Shown here piece by piece: positions 1 through 9,423 of a DNA stretch of 64,000 nt (positions are counted from its first letter, which is position 1; the number at the start of each line of letters is the position of its first letter). The stretch spans positions 1,138,203-1,202,202 of the forward strand of contig JASFAU010000012.1 of the NCBI GenBank assembly GCA_039704465.1, read 5' to 3'. Origin of the DNA: Plasmodiophora brassicae (Eukaryota > Endomyxa > Phytomyxea > Plasmodiophorida > Plasmodiophoridae). The translations under genes and the position numbers were made by a program. The notes under the pieces were generated by a model. That model saw only the letters and a list, made by a program, of their open reading frames with translations. It was not told the origin of the DNA and did no database searches.

Positions 1-1209
1 TGGGCAGGTTCGACCCGTACATCTTGTTGACGGTCTGGTCGTCCAGGATGCCCACGTAGAGGAACGTGCCGAGCGCCTTGGCCTTGATCAGGGTCTCCAT
101 GTGCCCGACGTGGAACAGGTCGAACGACCCGGCCAGGTAGACGACGCGGTCGTCCGGCGTGATCGACCTGTTGTTCGAGAACTGCGATATGCGCCGGGTC
201 GTCGCCATGAACGAGCTGGACGGCAGCACCCGCGACGTCAGCGCCAGCTTGTGCTGGGCGCCCATCTCGCCGGACGTCGCCCGGTGCAGCCGCCCGCTGG
301 CAATGTGGTGCTCCGTCGTCATCATCAGCAGGCGCCCGACCAGGTCCGTTGTCGACACGCCGTCCGTCCGCTTGATGATGCGGAGGCGCCCCGCCGACAT
401 GACCTGTGGGGCGGGACGAAACGAACGCCGCTCAGCACAACCCGCATCCGGCGACGACGACGAGAACGACCGCCGCGCGCACCTCGTCGTAGACGTTGGA
501 CCCGTCGGCCGACGTCGGCATGTCGTCGCCGTGCACGACAAAGTCGCAGTTGAGCTTGTCCTGTGGGGCCACCCGGGTGCTAAGAATGCGACGACACACA
601 GACAGGCGGACAGCGTGGGCGCGCGCTGACCAGCAGCTGCAGGGACGGCGTGTACGGCGTGTCGAACACGACCTCGTCGACCCATTTACAGGCGCGCACC
701 GCCTCCAGCCGCTCGTCGTCGTTCATGACCGGCGGCCCCTTCTGCCTCGTGATCTCCGCGTCGCTGTGGACGCCGGCAACGAGCACGTGGCCCAGCGTCT
801 GCCGCGCAGCAACGCGCCGTCAGTCGCCGGTCAGGGGGTTCGCGCGCCCGGCACCTGACTTTGGCCTGGCGCAGGGCGTTGTAGTGCCCGCTGTGCATGA
901 TGTCGAAGCACCCGTCGATGTAGACGCGTATGGGACGGGAGCGGATCGCCGGCGGCAGACTGGCCAGGGGCGTCGCCGGCGGCGATACCGACGCCATGGC
1001 GTCCTCGTGGAGGACGCTGCCCAGCGCCTGGACGGCCAGGGCGGCGATGACGTCCTTGGGCGCCGCTGGGTGACCTGCGCGGTGCGACACGAATCGGTCG
1101 GGTGATACGCGCACGACGCCGCGCACGCGACGACCGTACAGGAGCGGGCGTGTTCCACTGCCTCGCGGATCGCATGCTGAAGCTCGCCGGTGATCTCGTC
1201 GACGTTCAT
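1..1209 (-). CDS. PCYT2: Ethanolamine-phosphate cytidylyltransferase (3' end off window)
   Basis: The enzyme makes CDP-ethanolamine from phosphoethanolamine and CTP in the Kennedy pathway. I read five exons on the minus strand: 1209-1140, 1074-860, 798-631, 560-483 and 403-1 (continuing beyond the left edge). All introns are GT-AG and phases agree. The first catalytic domain shows IDGCFDIMHSGH (the HxGH nucleotidyltransferase signature), then KGPPV, KWVDEVV and NCDFVVHGDD, then TDGVSTTDLVGR. The second domain begins with YLAGSFDLFHVGH, so both tandem CTP-transferase folds of PCYT2 are present. The start at 1209 gives an N-terminal extension of about 70 residues before the first domain; a start at 997 is also in frame. 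Assignment is firm; the N terminus is inferred. Confidence 0.93.
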
Positions 1210-1844
1210 CGTGCGCGCAAGCCGCCCTCCTCGCTCTCGCGGGTGTGTCGGACGATGCGCGGGAGCCGGCCGGGCGCGGGGGATCAACGACAGCCACAAC
1301 ACGAAGGGGAACCCGGCCTCGCAACTGACCGTCACAAGGTGAAGGACGTCATCGTCCCGGGCCACGCCCGACCGGGCTGCCATCGTCATAGCACAGTACA
1401 CATACAAACACGCACAGAGGCACACGCACCGGAACGTGCAACGAGTTCATGGCGCCCCCACGTGCTGACCGGCCCTGCCGAACGACGGCAGCGCGGGCGC
1501 GATTGAGCGGAAGTGGTGCCCCGGGGTCCCGGCGCCGATGGCGCATACGCCCGTCCTGATCGCGCAAGCGATACGCGGCCGTCGTCGTCCTCGACGAGAG
1601 CCACCGCGTAACTGGACGGGTGGTCCCCCCCTTCCTTTCAGCACGCTGAGTGTGTGCGTGCGAGTACGTGTGTGTGTGCGTGTTGCCAATTGACGTCCCA
1701 TCCGATGCCGATGCGGTGGCTCGTGCGCCGCCCTGCCTGCACGGTTCCGTCACAGGGCGTTGCGACTCGTTCAGCAGCAGCAGGAGCAGCAGGTCCTACG
1801 ACGACGTGCACGGCGCACGCACGGGCCGAACAGAGATCCGGGCC
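1210..1844. promoter_or_regulatory. Divergent intergenic region between PCYT2 and the CH_2 gene
   Basis: The two neighbouring genes are transcribed away from each other, so this 635-base stretch probably holds both promoters. It contains GT/CA-rich simple sequence near 1390-1430 and 1645-1685. No clear TATA box was seen. No coding potential was recognised. Confidence 0.4.
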
Positions 1845-3026
1845 ATGGAGCAGGCCGCCGCCGACTTCATCAACGGGGCCGGCGTGTCGCGGCGCGTCCA
1901 GGCGGACAGGCTGGCCCGCGACCTCAGCGACGGCGTCCTGGTCGGCGAGATCCTGGGCGGGCGCGGCGCCCTCGACCTGGCGCGCCTGGACGCCAACGCC
2001 GAATCCCTGCACAGCAAGCTGAACAACTGGCAGATCCTCGCCGGTACGTAGCGCGCGCCGCCTGCCGCCCCCGCACCGACCCGCTAACCGTGCGTCGGCG
2101 GCCGCCCCCCACCGCCGGGTGCAGAGTTTCTGCCCGTGCCCACGACCGGGTTCCAGCTGCTCAGCTACGCGTCCGGCGCCGACGGTGCCGCCGCCCAGCT
2201 CGTCCTGCGGATCCGCGACTGCCGACCGCGCACCCCGGCGCCCGCCGCACCCGGTGCGTTGGCAGCGCCGCGCACGCCGGAGCGCGTCGCACCCGGTGCG
2301 TTGGCAGCGCCGCGCACGCCGGAACCCGCCGCCGCACCCGGTGCGTTGATGACGCCGCGCACGCCGGAGCCCGGCAGGCGCGGCCCGCAGCAGCAGCAGC
2401 AGCAGCAGCAGCACCGTCGGCCGGTGCCAGCAGGTGCGGCGCCTGCCGTGCCGGGGCCAGGACAGGCGCCGATCGGCGAGGCCGTCGCCGTCTGCGAATC
2501 CGCGATCGCCTTCCTGGACGAGACGGCGTCCCGGATGCGGGACCTACTCGGTGCGTTCCGCGCCGTTCAACGCGCGGGCGCCGTTGACGTCGTCCGCGCG
2601 GCGACGCTGTTGCCACCGACGCCCGCCGTTGAATCGCCCCCGTCGACGTACCGGTCGCTCCTCAGCGCGTCCGAGGTCACCCCCGTTGTCGGCGACGACG
2701 ACGACGTCGGTGCTGTCGTGCCGCGCCGGCGGCACCAGCGGCCACGATCCGCGGACACCCGGCGGGACGGTGCGAAGGCGAAGAAGACGACGACGACGAA
2801 GAAGGCGGCGCAGAAGAAGCCGCCGGGTGCGCCGCCGTCGGCCGGGCGCCGGGCACAGCCGGGCACCCGGGCGAAGGGCGCGACGACGGCGAGGGCGAAG
2901 AAGACAGCGGCGGCCGTGGCGCCGGGTGCGCCCCCGCCGACGAACGCGCAGCGCATCCAGTCGCTGATGGCGCGCTTCAACGCCCTGCTGGAGTCGCACC
3001 CGGCGCTGCCGGACGCCGACCTGTGA
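1845..3026 (+). CDS. CH_2-domain (SPEF1/SPATA4/CLAMP-like) protein with polyQ and Lys-rich tail
   Basis: Two exons, 1845-2043 and 2125-3026, joined by an 81-base GT-AG intron in phase 1, encode 366 residues. The N-terminal ~95 residues resemble the calponin-homology-like CH_2 domain: RDLSDGVLVGEIL, then LHSKLNNWQIL, then a hydrophobic segment after the splice (EFLPVPTTGFQLLS). In characterised relatives this domain binds microtubules of cilia and flagella; a flagellar role here is inference. Downstream are three imperfect copies of an APGALAAPRTPE-type repeat, eight consecutive CAG codons giving polyglutamine (2388-2411), and a basic KKTTTTKKAAQKK-type region. A farther upstream in-frame ATG exists at 1650, but the domain starts cleanly from 1845. 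Confidence 0.75.
2388..2411 (+). repeat. (CAG)8 microsatellite encoding polyglutamine
   Basis: Eight uninterrupted CAG codons lie inside the second exon of the CH_2-domain gene, directly after three copies of a Pro/Ala-rich peptide repeat. Confidence 0.95.
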
Positions 3027-3046
3027 CCAGGCAGCGGCAGCGGCAG

Positions 3047-3064
3047 CACACACACACACACACA
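3047..3064. repeat. (CA)9 microsatellite
   Basis: Nine CA dinucleotides sit between the stop codon of the CH_2 gene at 3026 and the stop codon of the convergent hydrolase gene at 3078. Confidence 0.95.
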
Positions 3065-3077
3065 GTACAGGCGAGGT

Positions 3078-4391
3078 TCACGACGACGACAGGCGTCGGA
3101 TGTATGGCGACGGGGCCCGGGTCGCGTCGTGCCCTCCCGACAGGAAGTCGGCGGCGAACGCGCTGGCCGCCTGCAGGATCGGTCGGGTCGCCGGGTCGGC
3201 GCCGCGCAGCGCCAGGCGCGCCAGGAACGGCGAGTACAGGTACACGTCGCTGAACGACACGTGGTCGGCCTGGTCGATGAGCCAGACGCCGCCCGACGCC
3301 GACCCGCACGCCTGCAGGAACGCGGGGAACGTCGCCGACTCGCGCCAGGCCCGCGAGATGCAATGCGCGACGGGCAGGTCGCGAAGGCGCGCCGACGACA
3401 GCGTCTCGGGCGGCACCGGCATCATCCACATGTCGTAGGCGACGACGGCCCGGAAGCGCGGGTCGTCGGCGGCGGCGGCAACGGCCGTGGCGCCGCCGAA
3501 CGAGTGCCCGACGACAAAGACGCGGGCCGGGTCGACCGGGATGGACGGCGGGCCCACGTCGAGGAACGCGCTCACCGCCCTGGACAGCTCGGCGACGCGG
3601 TGCTCGAGTTGCACGCGTCGCTGCCCGTCGTCGTCGACGGGCACGTACAGGACCGTGTCGTCCGAGTCGGCGCGGCGGAACGCGGCCGCGCTGCCGTCGC
3701 CGTGGTTGACGGCCAGGACGACGAAGCCGCGCGACGCCCAGTCCTCGAGCAGCGCCGAGTACATCTCGAACGTGCCGCCCAGGCCTGACCTCACGAGGGG
3801 CGTCAGCAATCATCGGTTCGGTGGCGTGCCCCGCCCGCCCTACGCACCGTGGGAGAAGACCATCAGCGGGTGCGACGCCTGGTCGTCGGCGACGGGCGCA
3901 TGGCGGTAGGCGCGCAGGCGGAACGACGGCAGGTGGGCGAACAGGAACGCGGGCATGCCGGCGTACTTGGCGATGCCCGCCGGCGTGTGCCGGTGCCACT
4001 CGAGGTACGGGACGAGGTCCGCGCCCGACGACGACGACGCACGCGTCGTCGGGTACAGGATGCGACAGTCGATGCCGCGCAGGCGCTCGGTGCGGCACCC
4101 GACGAGGTACGGGCCGGACAGGTCGGGGAAGACGGCGATCGGGTGCAGCAGCGCGAACAGGACGGCGACGACGAGGAACGCGACGCGGACGCCGGGCATG
4201 GCGACGATGACGCCGAGGCGGGCCAGGGCGCCGACCGCCAGCGACGTATACAGGGCCGTCAGCGAGACCCGCCACCGATGCAGGGACAGGAGGACGATGG
4301 CGACGCCCGACGTGACCCAGGCGAGGTCCTCGACCAGGTCGAGGAACGCCGACAGCAGCAGGCCCGCCTCGATCCAGTGCAGCTGCGCCAT
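3078..4391 (-). CDS. Platelet-activating-factor acetylhydrolase family protein with N-terminal membrane segments
   Basis: Two exons, 4391-3848 and 3784-3078, joined by a 63-base GT-AG intron (phase 1), encode 416 residues. The C-terminal ~270 residues match the PAF-AH/Lp-PLA2 alpha/beta-hydrolase family: MVFSHG(LGG) for the oxyanion region, RGFVVLAVNHGDGSAA, the nucleophile elbow VGHSFGGA, the catalytic Asp in AYDMWMMPV and the catalytic His in DQADHVSF. Members hydrolyse short or oxidised sn-2 acyl chains of phospholipids. Before the catalytic part lie about four hydrophobic segments (roughly residues 6-25, 25-45, 50-70 and 75-95), which would anchor the enzyme in a membrane. The start at 4391 was chosen because it opens directly into the first hydrophobic segment; 4472 is an in-frame alternative. 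Confidence 0.85.
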
Positions 4392-4897
4392 GATGCCGCA
4401 CGCCGCCTGACGATGTGCGCGGCGGGGGGCGGCCGGCGCGCAATCTGTATTGGGGCGGCTCGCGTTCACCACCGACCCAAAATGTGCGACGACTACTCAC
4501 TGCCGCCAAAGGGGACGGCCGACGGCCGGCGGTGGTGCCGTGCCAAGGAGACTTCCACGGCGAGGGACGGCAGTGCACTGCATGGGCGGGTGAGACAGAC
4601 ATCCGATGCGGGACGCGTCGTCGCGGGCGGTGACAGGTGGTCAGACAACCCCGCGCAGTCCCATTGCGCTGCAGGACCGCAATTCCTACACAAGGGCCCG
4701 AGCCGCGACGCTGCACCTGCTGCGGCCAACGGTGCCGCGCCCGAGGCCGTATCGCGGAGACAGGTGACAGTTGGTATATTGTTTATCAGGGCCCGCACCT
4801 GGCGCGGTGCTATCGATCCGGCCAGGCGCACACACTACGTATATACACATAATAGGGAAGACGGGAACCCACGACACAGGCGTCGTCGTCGCCTGGG
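4392..4897. promoter_or_regulatory. Intergenic region upstream of the PAF-AH gene
   Basis: This stretch separates the start of the PAF-AH gene from the stop codon of the first kinase gene, both on the minus strand. An AT-rich patch with a TATA-like run lies at 4838-4853 in an otherwise GC-rich sequence; it is nearer the kinase 3' end, so it may be a polyadenylation region. No gene was recognised. Confidence 0.3.
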
Positions 4898-6736
4898 TCA
4901 TAACCATTTCTCCAGCGTGGACGCGAGCTCGGTCAGCGTGAACGGTTTCGTCAGCACATCGTTCATGCCGGCCCGGAGGCACATCTCGCGGTCGCGGTGC
5001 ATGGCGCTGGCCGTCATGGCGATGATCGGGACTGCGACGCAGCCAGGCGATCGCGATTCGATGTCGCGCAGGGCCATGGTGGCGCCGTTGCCATCGAGCT
5101 CGGGCATCTGCCCGTCCATCAGGATGAGGTCCACCGGGCCCGATGCCTCGAACTTGGACAGGGCGTCCTGCCCGTTGACCGCCACGAGCACGTTCCGGTA
5201 GCCGAGCTTGGACAGCTGCCTGCACACCAGCTGTCGAATCATCGAGTTGTCGTCGACCACGAGGATGACCTTCTCCGCGGCCTTGCCGGCGCCGGACCCG
5301 GCGACCTGGTCGACGGCACCTGCTACTGCGACGCCGCCGGCATCGCCGGCCCGGTCGACGACGCCGAACGGGATGTCGACCCAGAAGACGGATCCCTGGC
5401 CGGCGACGCTCTGGACGCCGACCTGCCCGCCCATCAGCTCCGCTAGCGTCCTGACGATGTGCAGGCCGAGGCCCGTGCCGCCGTACTTCCTCGTGTCCGA
5501 CGAGTCCACCTGCGAGAACGGCTCGAACAGTCGCGTCAGGAGCGAGTCGGCGATGCCGATCCCGGTGTCGGTGATTTTGAATCGTATGCGGACGACGTCG
5601 TCGTCGTCGCCGTCGTCGTCCCGGTCCTGTTCGTCGGCCCGATCGACGCTCAGGGTCACGCCGCCGGCATCGGTGAACTTGATGGCGTTGCTGAGCAGGT
5701 TCGTCAGAATCTGGCGCAGGCGGCTCGGGTCGCCTCGCACCAGGGCAGGAACGCGATCGCCGACAGCGACGCGCAGATGGAGGGATTTGAGGTTCGCCGG
5801 CCCTTGCAGCAGGCGCTCACAATTCCGGACCACGTTGCGCACCTGGAACGGGATGTGCTCCAGGACGACCTTGCCCGCCTCCAGCTTGGACATGTCGAGG
5901 ATGTCGTTGACCAGGGCGAGCAGGACGCGCGCTGAATCACCGATCAGGCCAAGCAGGTCGTTCTGGTCGCCGGACAGGGGCGTCGCGGCGAGCAGGTCGG
6001 TGAAGCCGAGGATGCCAGTCAGCGGCGTGCGCAGCTCGTGGCTGATGGTCGCGACGAACGCCGACTTGACGTTGGACGCCTCGATGGCCTTGTCGCGCGC
6101 CTCGGCCAGCTCCATGTTCATCCTCTCCAGCTCCTGTGCCTGCCGCTGGACCTGCTCGGCGCGCTGCACCACCTCCCACTCCATGCGGCGGACCGTCTCC
6201 TCGGCTCCGACCCGTCGCTGCCGCTCCACCTCGAGGTAGACCTCACGGTCGCGGGCGGCGACCAGCTCGGTGACGTCTTCGACGCGATGGATGATGTACT
6301 TGAGGTCGCCGGTGTCCGAGTCCAGGACGGGGGAGTTCACCGGGCTCCAATACCTGAGCTGGAACCCGCCGCCGGGCTTCCGGACTGGATATCTCTGCAC
6401 GGCCATCGCATGCGCCGTGCGATGCTTCAGGACGTACGCCAGCGACGAGCGCAGGTTGGCAACGCCCGTGGCAGACGGGTCACTGGGGTTGTCGGGGAAC
6501 ACGTCGAACAGGTACCGCCCCGCGATGTCTTCCCGGCGCGTCATCGTGGCCTCCAGGTAGGCACCGCTGCTCGCCACGATGTGCAGGTTGGGGTCGAGGA
6601 CGAGGCACAGGGCGGGGAGCGCCTCGAACACGAGCCGAAAATCGACGGGCGCAGGCACCGCGCCCCGTCCCGCATGATCGGTGTCTGAGGCGGGCGCTGG
6701 TTGACGATCGGGACGTTGTCGTGACCAGAAACGCAT
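4898..6736 (-). CDS. Soluble PAS hybrid histidine kinase, paralogue 1
   Basis: A single 612-residue reading frame carries, in order: a PAS-like domain (about residues 30-163), a short coiled coil, HisKA with ISHELRTP (phospho-acceptor His about residue 233), an HATPase_c domain (N box NLLSNAIKF, G1 DTGIGI, F box FEPFSQ, G2 GGTGLGL) and a receiver domain (acidic pair VVDDN, phospho-acceptor Asp in LILMDGQMP about residue 541, Lys in TKPF about 597). It is therefore a complete intramolecular His-to-Asp phosphorelay kinase. No transmembrane segment or signal peptide was seen, so it is probably cytosolic. The output (HPt protein) is not in the window. The start at 6736 was chosen by alignment with the downstream paralogue; 6799 and 6997 are possible. 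Confidence 0.93.
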   Translation of the reverse strand: MRFWSRQRPDRQPAPASDTDHAGRGAVPAPVDFRLVFEALPALCLVLDPNLHIVASSGAYLEATMTRREDIAGRYLFDVFPDNPSDPSATGVANLRSSLAYVLKHRTAHAMAVQRYPVRKPGGGFQLRYWSPVNSPVLDSDTGDLKYIIHRVEDVTELVAARDREVYLEVERQRRVGAEETVRRMEWEVVQRAEQVQRQAQELERMNMELAEARDKAIEASNVKSAFVATISHELRTPLTGILGFTDLLAATPLSGDQNDLLGLIGDSARVLLALVNDILDMSKLEAGKVVLEHIPFQVRNVVRNCERLLQGPANLKSLHLRVAVGDRVPALVRGDPSRLRQILTNLLSNAIKFTDAGGVTLSVDRADEQDRDDDGDDDDVVRIRFKITDTGIGIADSLLTRLFEPFSQVDSSDTRKYGGTGLGLHIVRTLAELMGGQVGVQSVAGQGSVFWVDIPFGVVDRAGDAGGVAVAGAVDQVAGSGAGKAAEKVILVVDDNSMIRQLVCRQLSKLGYRNVLVAVNGQDALSKFEASGPVDLILMDGQMPELDGNGATMALRDIESRSPGCVAVPIIAMTASAMHRDREMCLRAGMNDVLTKPFTLTELASTLEKWL

Positions 6737-7188
6737 CGGTCGCTGCGCCCCCGATCGCTCCAAAATACGATGGTGCGGGGAACCCGACGGATCGGCCATT
6801 GCCAGACTGCGCACAACCGCCCCGGGACACGACTGTTCTTCTGCCGCCGGGGCCGCAGACTGATTATTGGCGCTGCGGACTGCGGTGCGTGCAGGCACGG
6901 GCCAAGCGGCCCGGGAGATGGTGCAGGCCCCGCCGACCTGTCGCTGGCGCCCACGTACGTGGCCCCTCGCCTGGTGCCCCCGTGCGGAACACGTCATACG
7001 GGTACGTTGAACGACTGCCTGCTGGTGTCGACGCCGTCGTCCTGAGCGTGGACCTATGCGCGAACAGGTTAATGGCGGGCTCGAAAGGCGACAGTTCTGT
7101 AGTTGTACTTAATGACAATTTCGCGTTGTATAGAAAGACCAATGGTAATTATTGCTTGGTAGCCGTCTGCCGGTGCTGATACGAAGTG
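6737..7188. promoter_or_regulatory. Intergenic region between the two kinase genes
   Basis: Both flanking genes are on the minus strand, so this contains the promoter of the first kinase and the 3' region of the second. A GGCCATTG motif at 6794-6801 recurs upstream of the second kinase. The 7080-7160 part is AT-rich. No other gene was recognised. Confidence 0.35.
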
Positions 7189-8979
7189 TCACAGCCATTT
7201 CTGGAGCATGGCGGCGAGGTCGGCCACAGTGAACGGTTTCGTCAGCATATCGTTCATACCAGCCTGGAGGCACATTTCGCGATCACGGTGCATGGCGCTG
7301 GCCGTCATGGCGATAATGGGAACAGGCGGGTTGCCGGATCGGGATTCGATGTTGCGCATGGCCCTGGTGGCGCCACATCCATCGAGATCCGGCATCTGGC
7401 AGTCCATCAGGATGAGGTCCACCGGGCCAGACGCGTCGAACTGCAACAATGCTTCCTGGCCGTCGCACGCGATAAGAACGTGTTCGTAGCCGAGGTTGGA
7501 CAACTGCCTGGACACCAACCGACGAATGACCGCGTTGTCGTCAACGACGAGTATGACCTTCTCGGTATTAATCACGCTTCCTAACTCCGAGCACCATCTG
7601 GGATCGAGAACGTCGTCTGTCACTGTCGCATCAGACGTGCTGTCTACGACGCCGAATGGTAGCACGACCCAGAAGACGGACCCCTGTCCGATCACGCTTT
7701 GCACGCCAATCTGCCCGCCCATCAGGTCGACCAGCGTCCGCACGATGTTGAGCCCAAGGCCAGTGCCACCGTATCGCCTCGTATCCGACGAGTCAAACTG
7801 GGAGAACGGTTCGCACAGACGCGCCAGGTGCGATTCGATAATGCCGATTCCGGTATCAACGATTTCGAACCGGACCCGGACAATAGTTTCGTCCCGGCCC
7901 TGCTCGTCGTTGCGACCGACGTTCACGGTCACGCCACCAGTGTCCGTGAACTTGATGGCGTTACTGATCAAGTTCAGCAGGATCTGCCGGAGGCGGTACG
8001 GGTCACCCCGCACCAGCTCCGGCACGTCGTCGTCGATGGTGACACTGAGCTGGAGCGATTTCATCTGCGCCTGCCCTTCGAACAGACGCTGGGAATTACG
8101 GACCACATCGGCGACGTGGAACGGGACCTGCTCGAGGACGACGTTGCCGGCTTCTAGCTTTGATATGTCGAGAATATCGTTGACTAAGGAAAGGAGAACG
8201 CGCGCTGAATCGCCGATGAGGTTGACGAGGTCGGTCTGGTCGTCCGAGAGGGGCGTCGCCATGAGCAGGTCAGTGAAGCCGATGATGCCTGTCAGCGGCG
8301 TGCGCAACTCGTGGCTGACCATCGCGACGAACGCCGACTTGACGTTGGATGCCTGGATGGCCTTGTCGCGCGCCACGGCCAGTTGTGCGTTCATCTCCGA
8401 CAGTTCGCGCGCCTGCTGCTGGACCTGCTCGGCCCGTTGCAAGACCTCCCACTCCATGCGCCGAACCGTCTCCTCAGCGCCGAACCGTCGTTGCCGTTCC
8501 TTTTCCAAGTTCGTCCCGCGATCGCGGGCGAGCAGGAGCTCGGTGACGTCCTCGACGCGATGGATAATGTAGACCAGGTCGCCCGTGGTCGGGTCCAGGA
8601 CCGGGCAGCTGAGCGGGCTCCAGTACCGCGTTTCGAATTCACCGCCTGGTTTCCTGACATCGTACTGATGGGCGGCCAGGACATGCGGCGCGCGATGCTT
8701 CACGACGTATTGCAGCGATGAACGCAGGTTATGGAGAGAGCCGCTGGTGGTCGGATCATCCGGGTTTTCAGGAAACACATCGAATATGCCTCGCCCCGCA
8801 ATATCGTCCCTTCGCGTCATCGTCGCCTCAAGGTAGGCATCGGTCGCAGCAACGATGCGCAGCTCGGTATTTAGGACGATGCATAAGGCCGGGAGTGTCT
8901 CGAAAATGAGACGATAATCGACCGGGGGCGCCGTCTGGTCTGCTGACCCGACTCGAGGACGGTCCGGCCCGGACGACAT
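7189..8979 (-). CDS. Soluble PAS hybrid histidine kinase, paralogue 2
   Basis: A 597-residue reading frame has the same architecture as the adjacent kinase: PAS-like domain (YRLIFETLPALCIVL onward), short coiled coil, HisKA with VSHELRTP, HATPase_c (NLISNAIKF, DTGIGI, GGTGLGL) and a receiver (VVDDN, LILMDCQMPD, TKPF). Similarity is high over the whole length, so the pair arose by tandem duplication. The main differences are in the linker between the kinase and receiver, which is shorter and non-repetitive here. No membrane segment was seen. The start at 8979 (MSSGPD) precedes the first conserved block; the frame stays open upstream to 9108. Confidence 0.93.
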   Translation of the reverse strand: MSSGPDRPRVGSADQTAPPVDYRLIFETLPALCIVLNTELRIVAATDAYLEATMTRRDDIAGRGIFDVFPENPDDPTTSGSLHNLRSSLQYVVKHRAPHVLAAHQYDVRKPGGEFETRYWSPLSCPVLDPTTGDLVYIIHRVEDVTELLLARDRGTNLEKERQRRFGAEETVRRMEWEVLQRAEQVQQQARELSEMNAQLAVARDKAIQASNVKSAFVAMVSHELRTPLTGIIGFTDLLMATPLSDDQTDLVNLIGDSARVLLSLVNDILDISKLEAGNVVLEQVPFHVADVVRNSQRLFEGQAQMKSLQLSVTIDDDVPELVRGDPYRLRQILLNLISNAIKFTDTGGVTVNVGRNDEQGRDETIVRVRFEIVDTGIGIIESHLARLCEPFSQFDSSDTRRYGGTGLGLNIVRTLVDLMGGQIGVQSVIGQGSVFWVVLPFGVVDSTSDATVTDDVLDPRWCSELGSVINTEKVILVVDDNAVIRRLVSRQLSNLGYEHVLIACDGQEALLQFDASGPVDLILMDCQMPDLDGCGATRAMRNIESRSGNPPVPIIAMTASAMHRDREMCLQAGMNDMLTKPFTVADLAAMLQKWL

Positions 8980-9423
8980 AGCACAACGGTGGGGATACGC
9001 GCCAGAACTGCTGCTCGTCGGTCGTCGATTCTTACGTACGGACCGGTGCAGCAGGTTATCATTTCGGACCGTTGGTCCGGCCCAGATGTGAGGTGGCCAT
9101 TGCCCCACTGGTCACTGGCCATTGCGAGTTGCGCCAGAAATAGCCCCGCACGTGTAACCTGCGTCCTATCTACTGGGCCTATGGGCTATGGACATACCTA
9201 GGCCGGCCCACATGCGAGCAGAAGCCAATTAGCCAATGGCGTCAGACACCAAGGCCCACTTCAGGGTTGCCACGTATCGCCACTTTACGTCAAACTGGAC
9301 GGCCAACGGGAAAACAGCACTGGCCATTGCCCATTGGCCGTCCACTCGCGTATATACGCATCCGCCCATCAGCTACGGGTAGTTATTACGCTCACAAGTT
9401 AGATACCCGATGCAGCAGGTGAC
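8980..9423. promoter_or_regulatory. Divergent promoter region, kinase 2 / MoxR-like gene
   Basis: The genes on either side are divergent. The stretch contains GGCCATTG at 9095-9102, 9117-9124 and 9322-9329, and an inverted-CCAAT type ATTGG at 9333-9337. A TATA-like GTATATA lies at 9350-9356, about 70 bases before the start of the MoxR-like gene. These are pattern observations, not proven sites. Confidence 0.4.

Noticed and set aside
1390..1690. Possible telomeric or satellite DNA in the GT/CA-rich patches
   Set aside because: They are short simple repeats in a divergent promoter region, with no TAGGG-type unit.
1..4200. Long arginine-rich frames opposite PCYT2, the CH_2 gene and the PAF-AH gene
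   Set aside because: They are low-complexity shadows of GC-rich coding sequence on the other strand, without conserved motifs.
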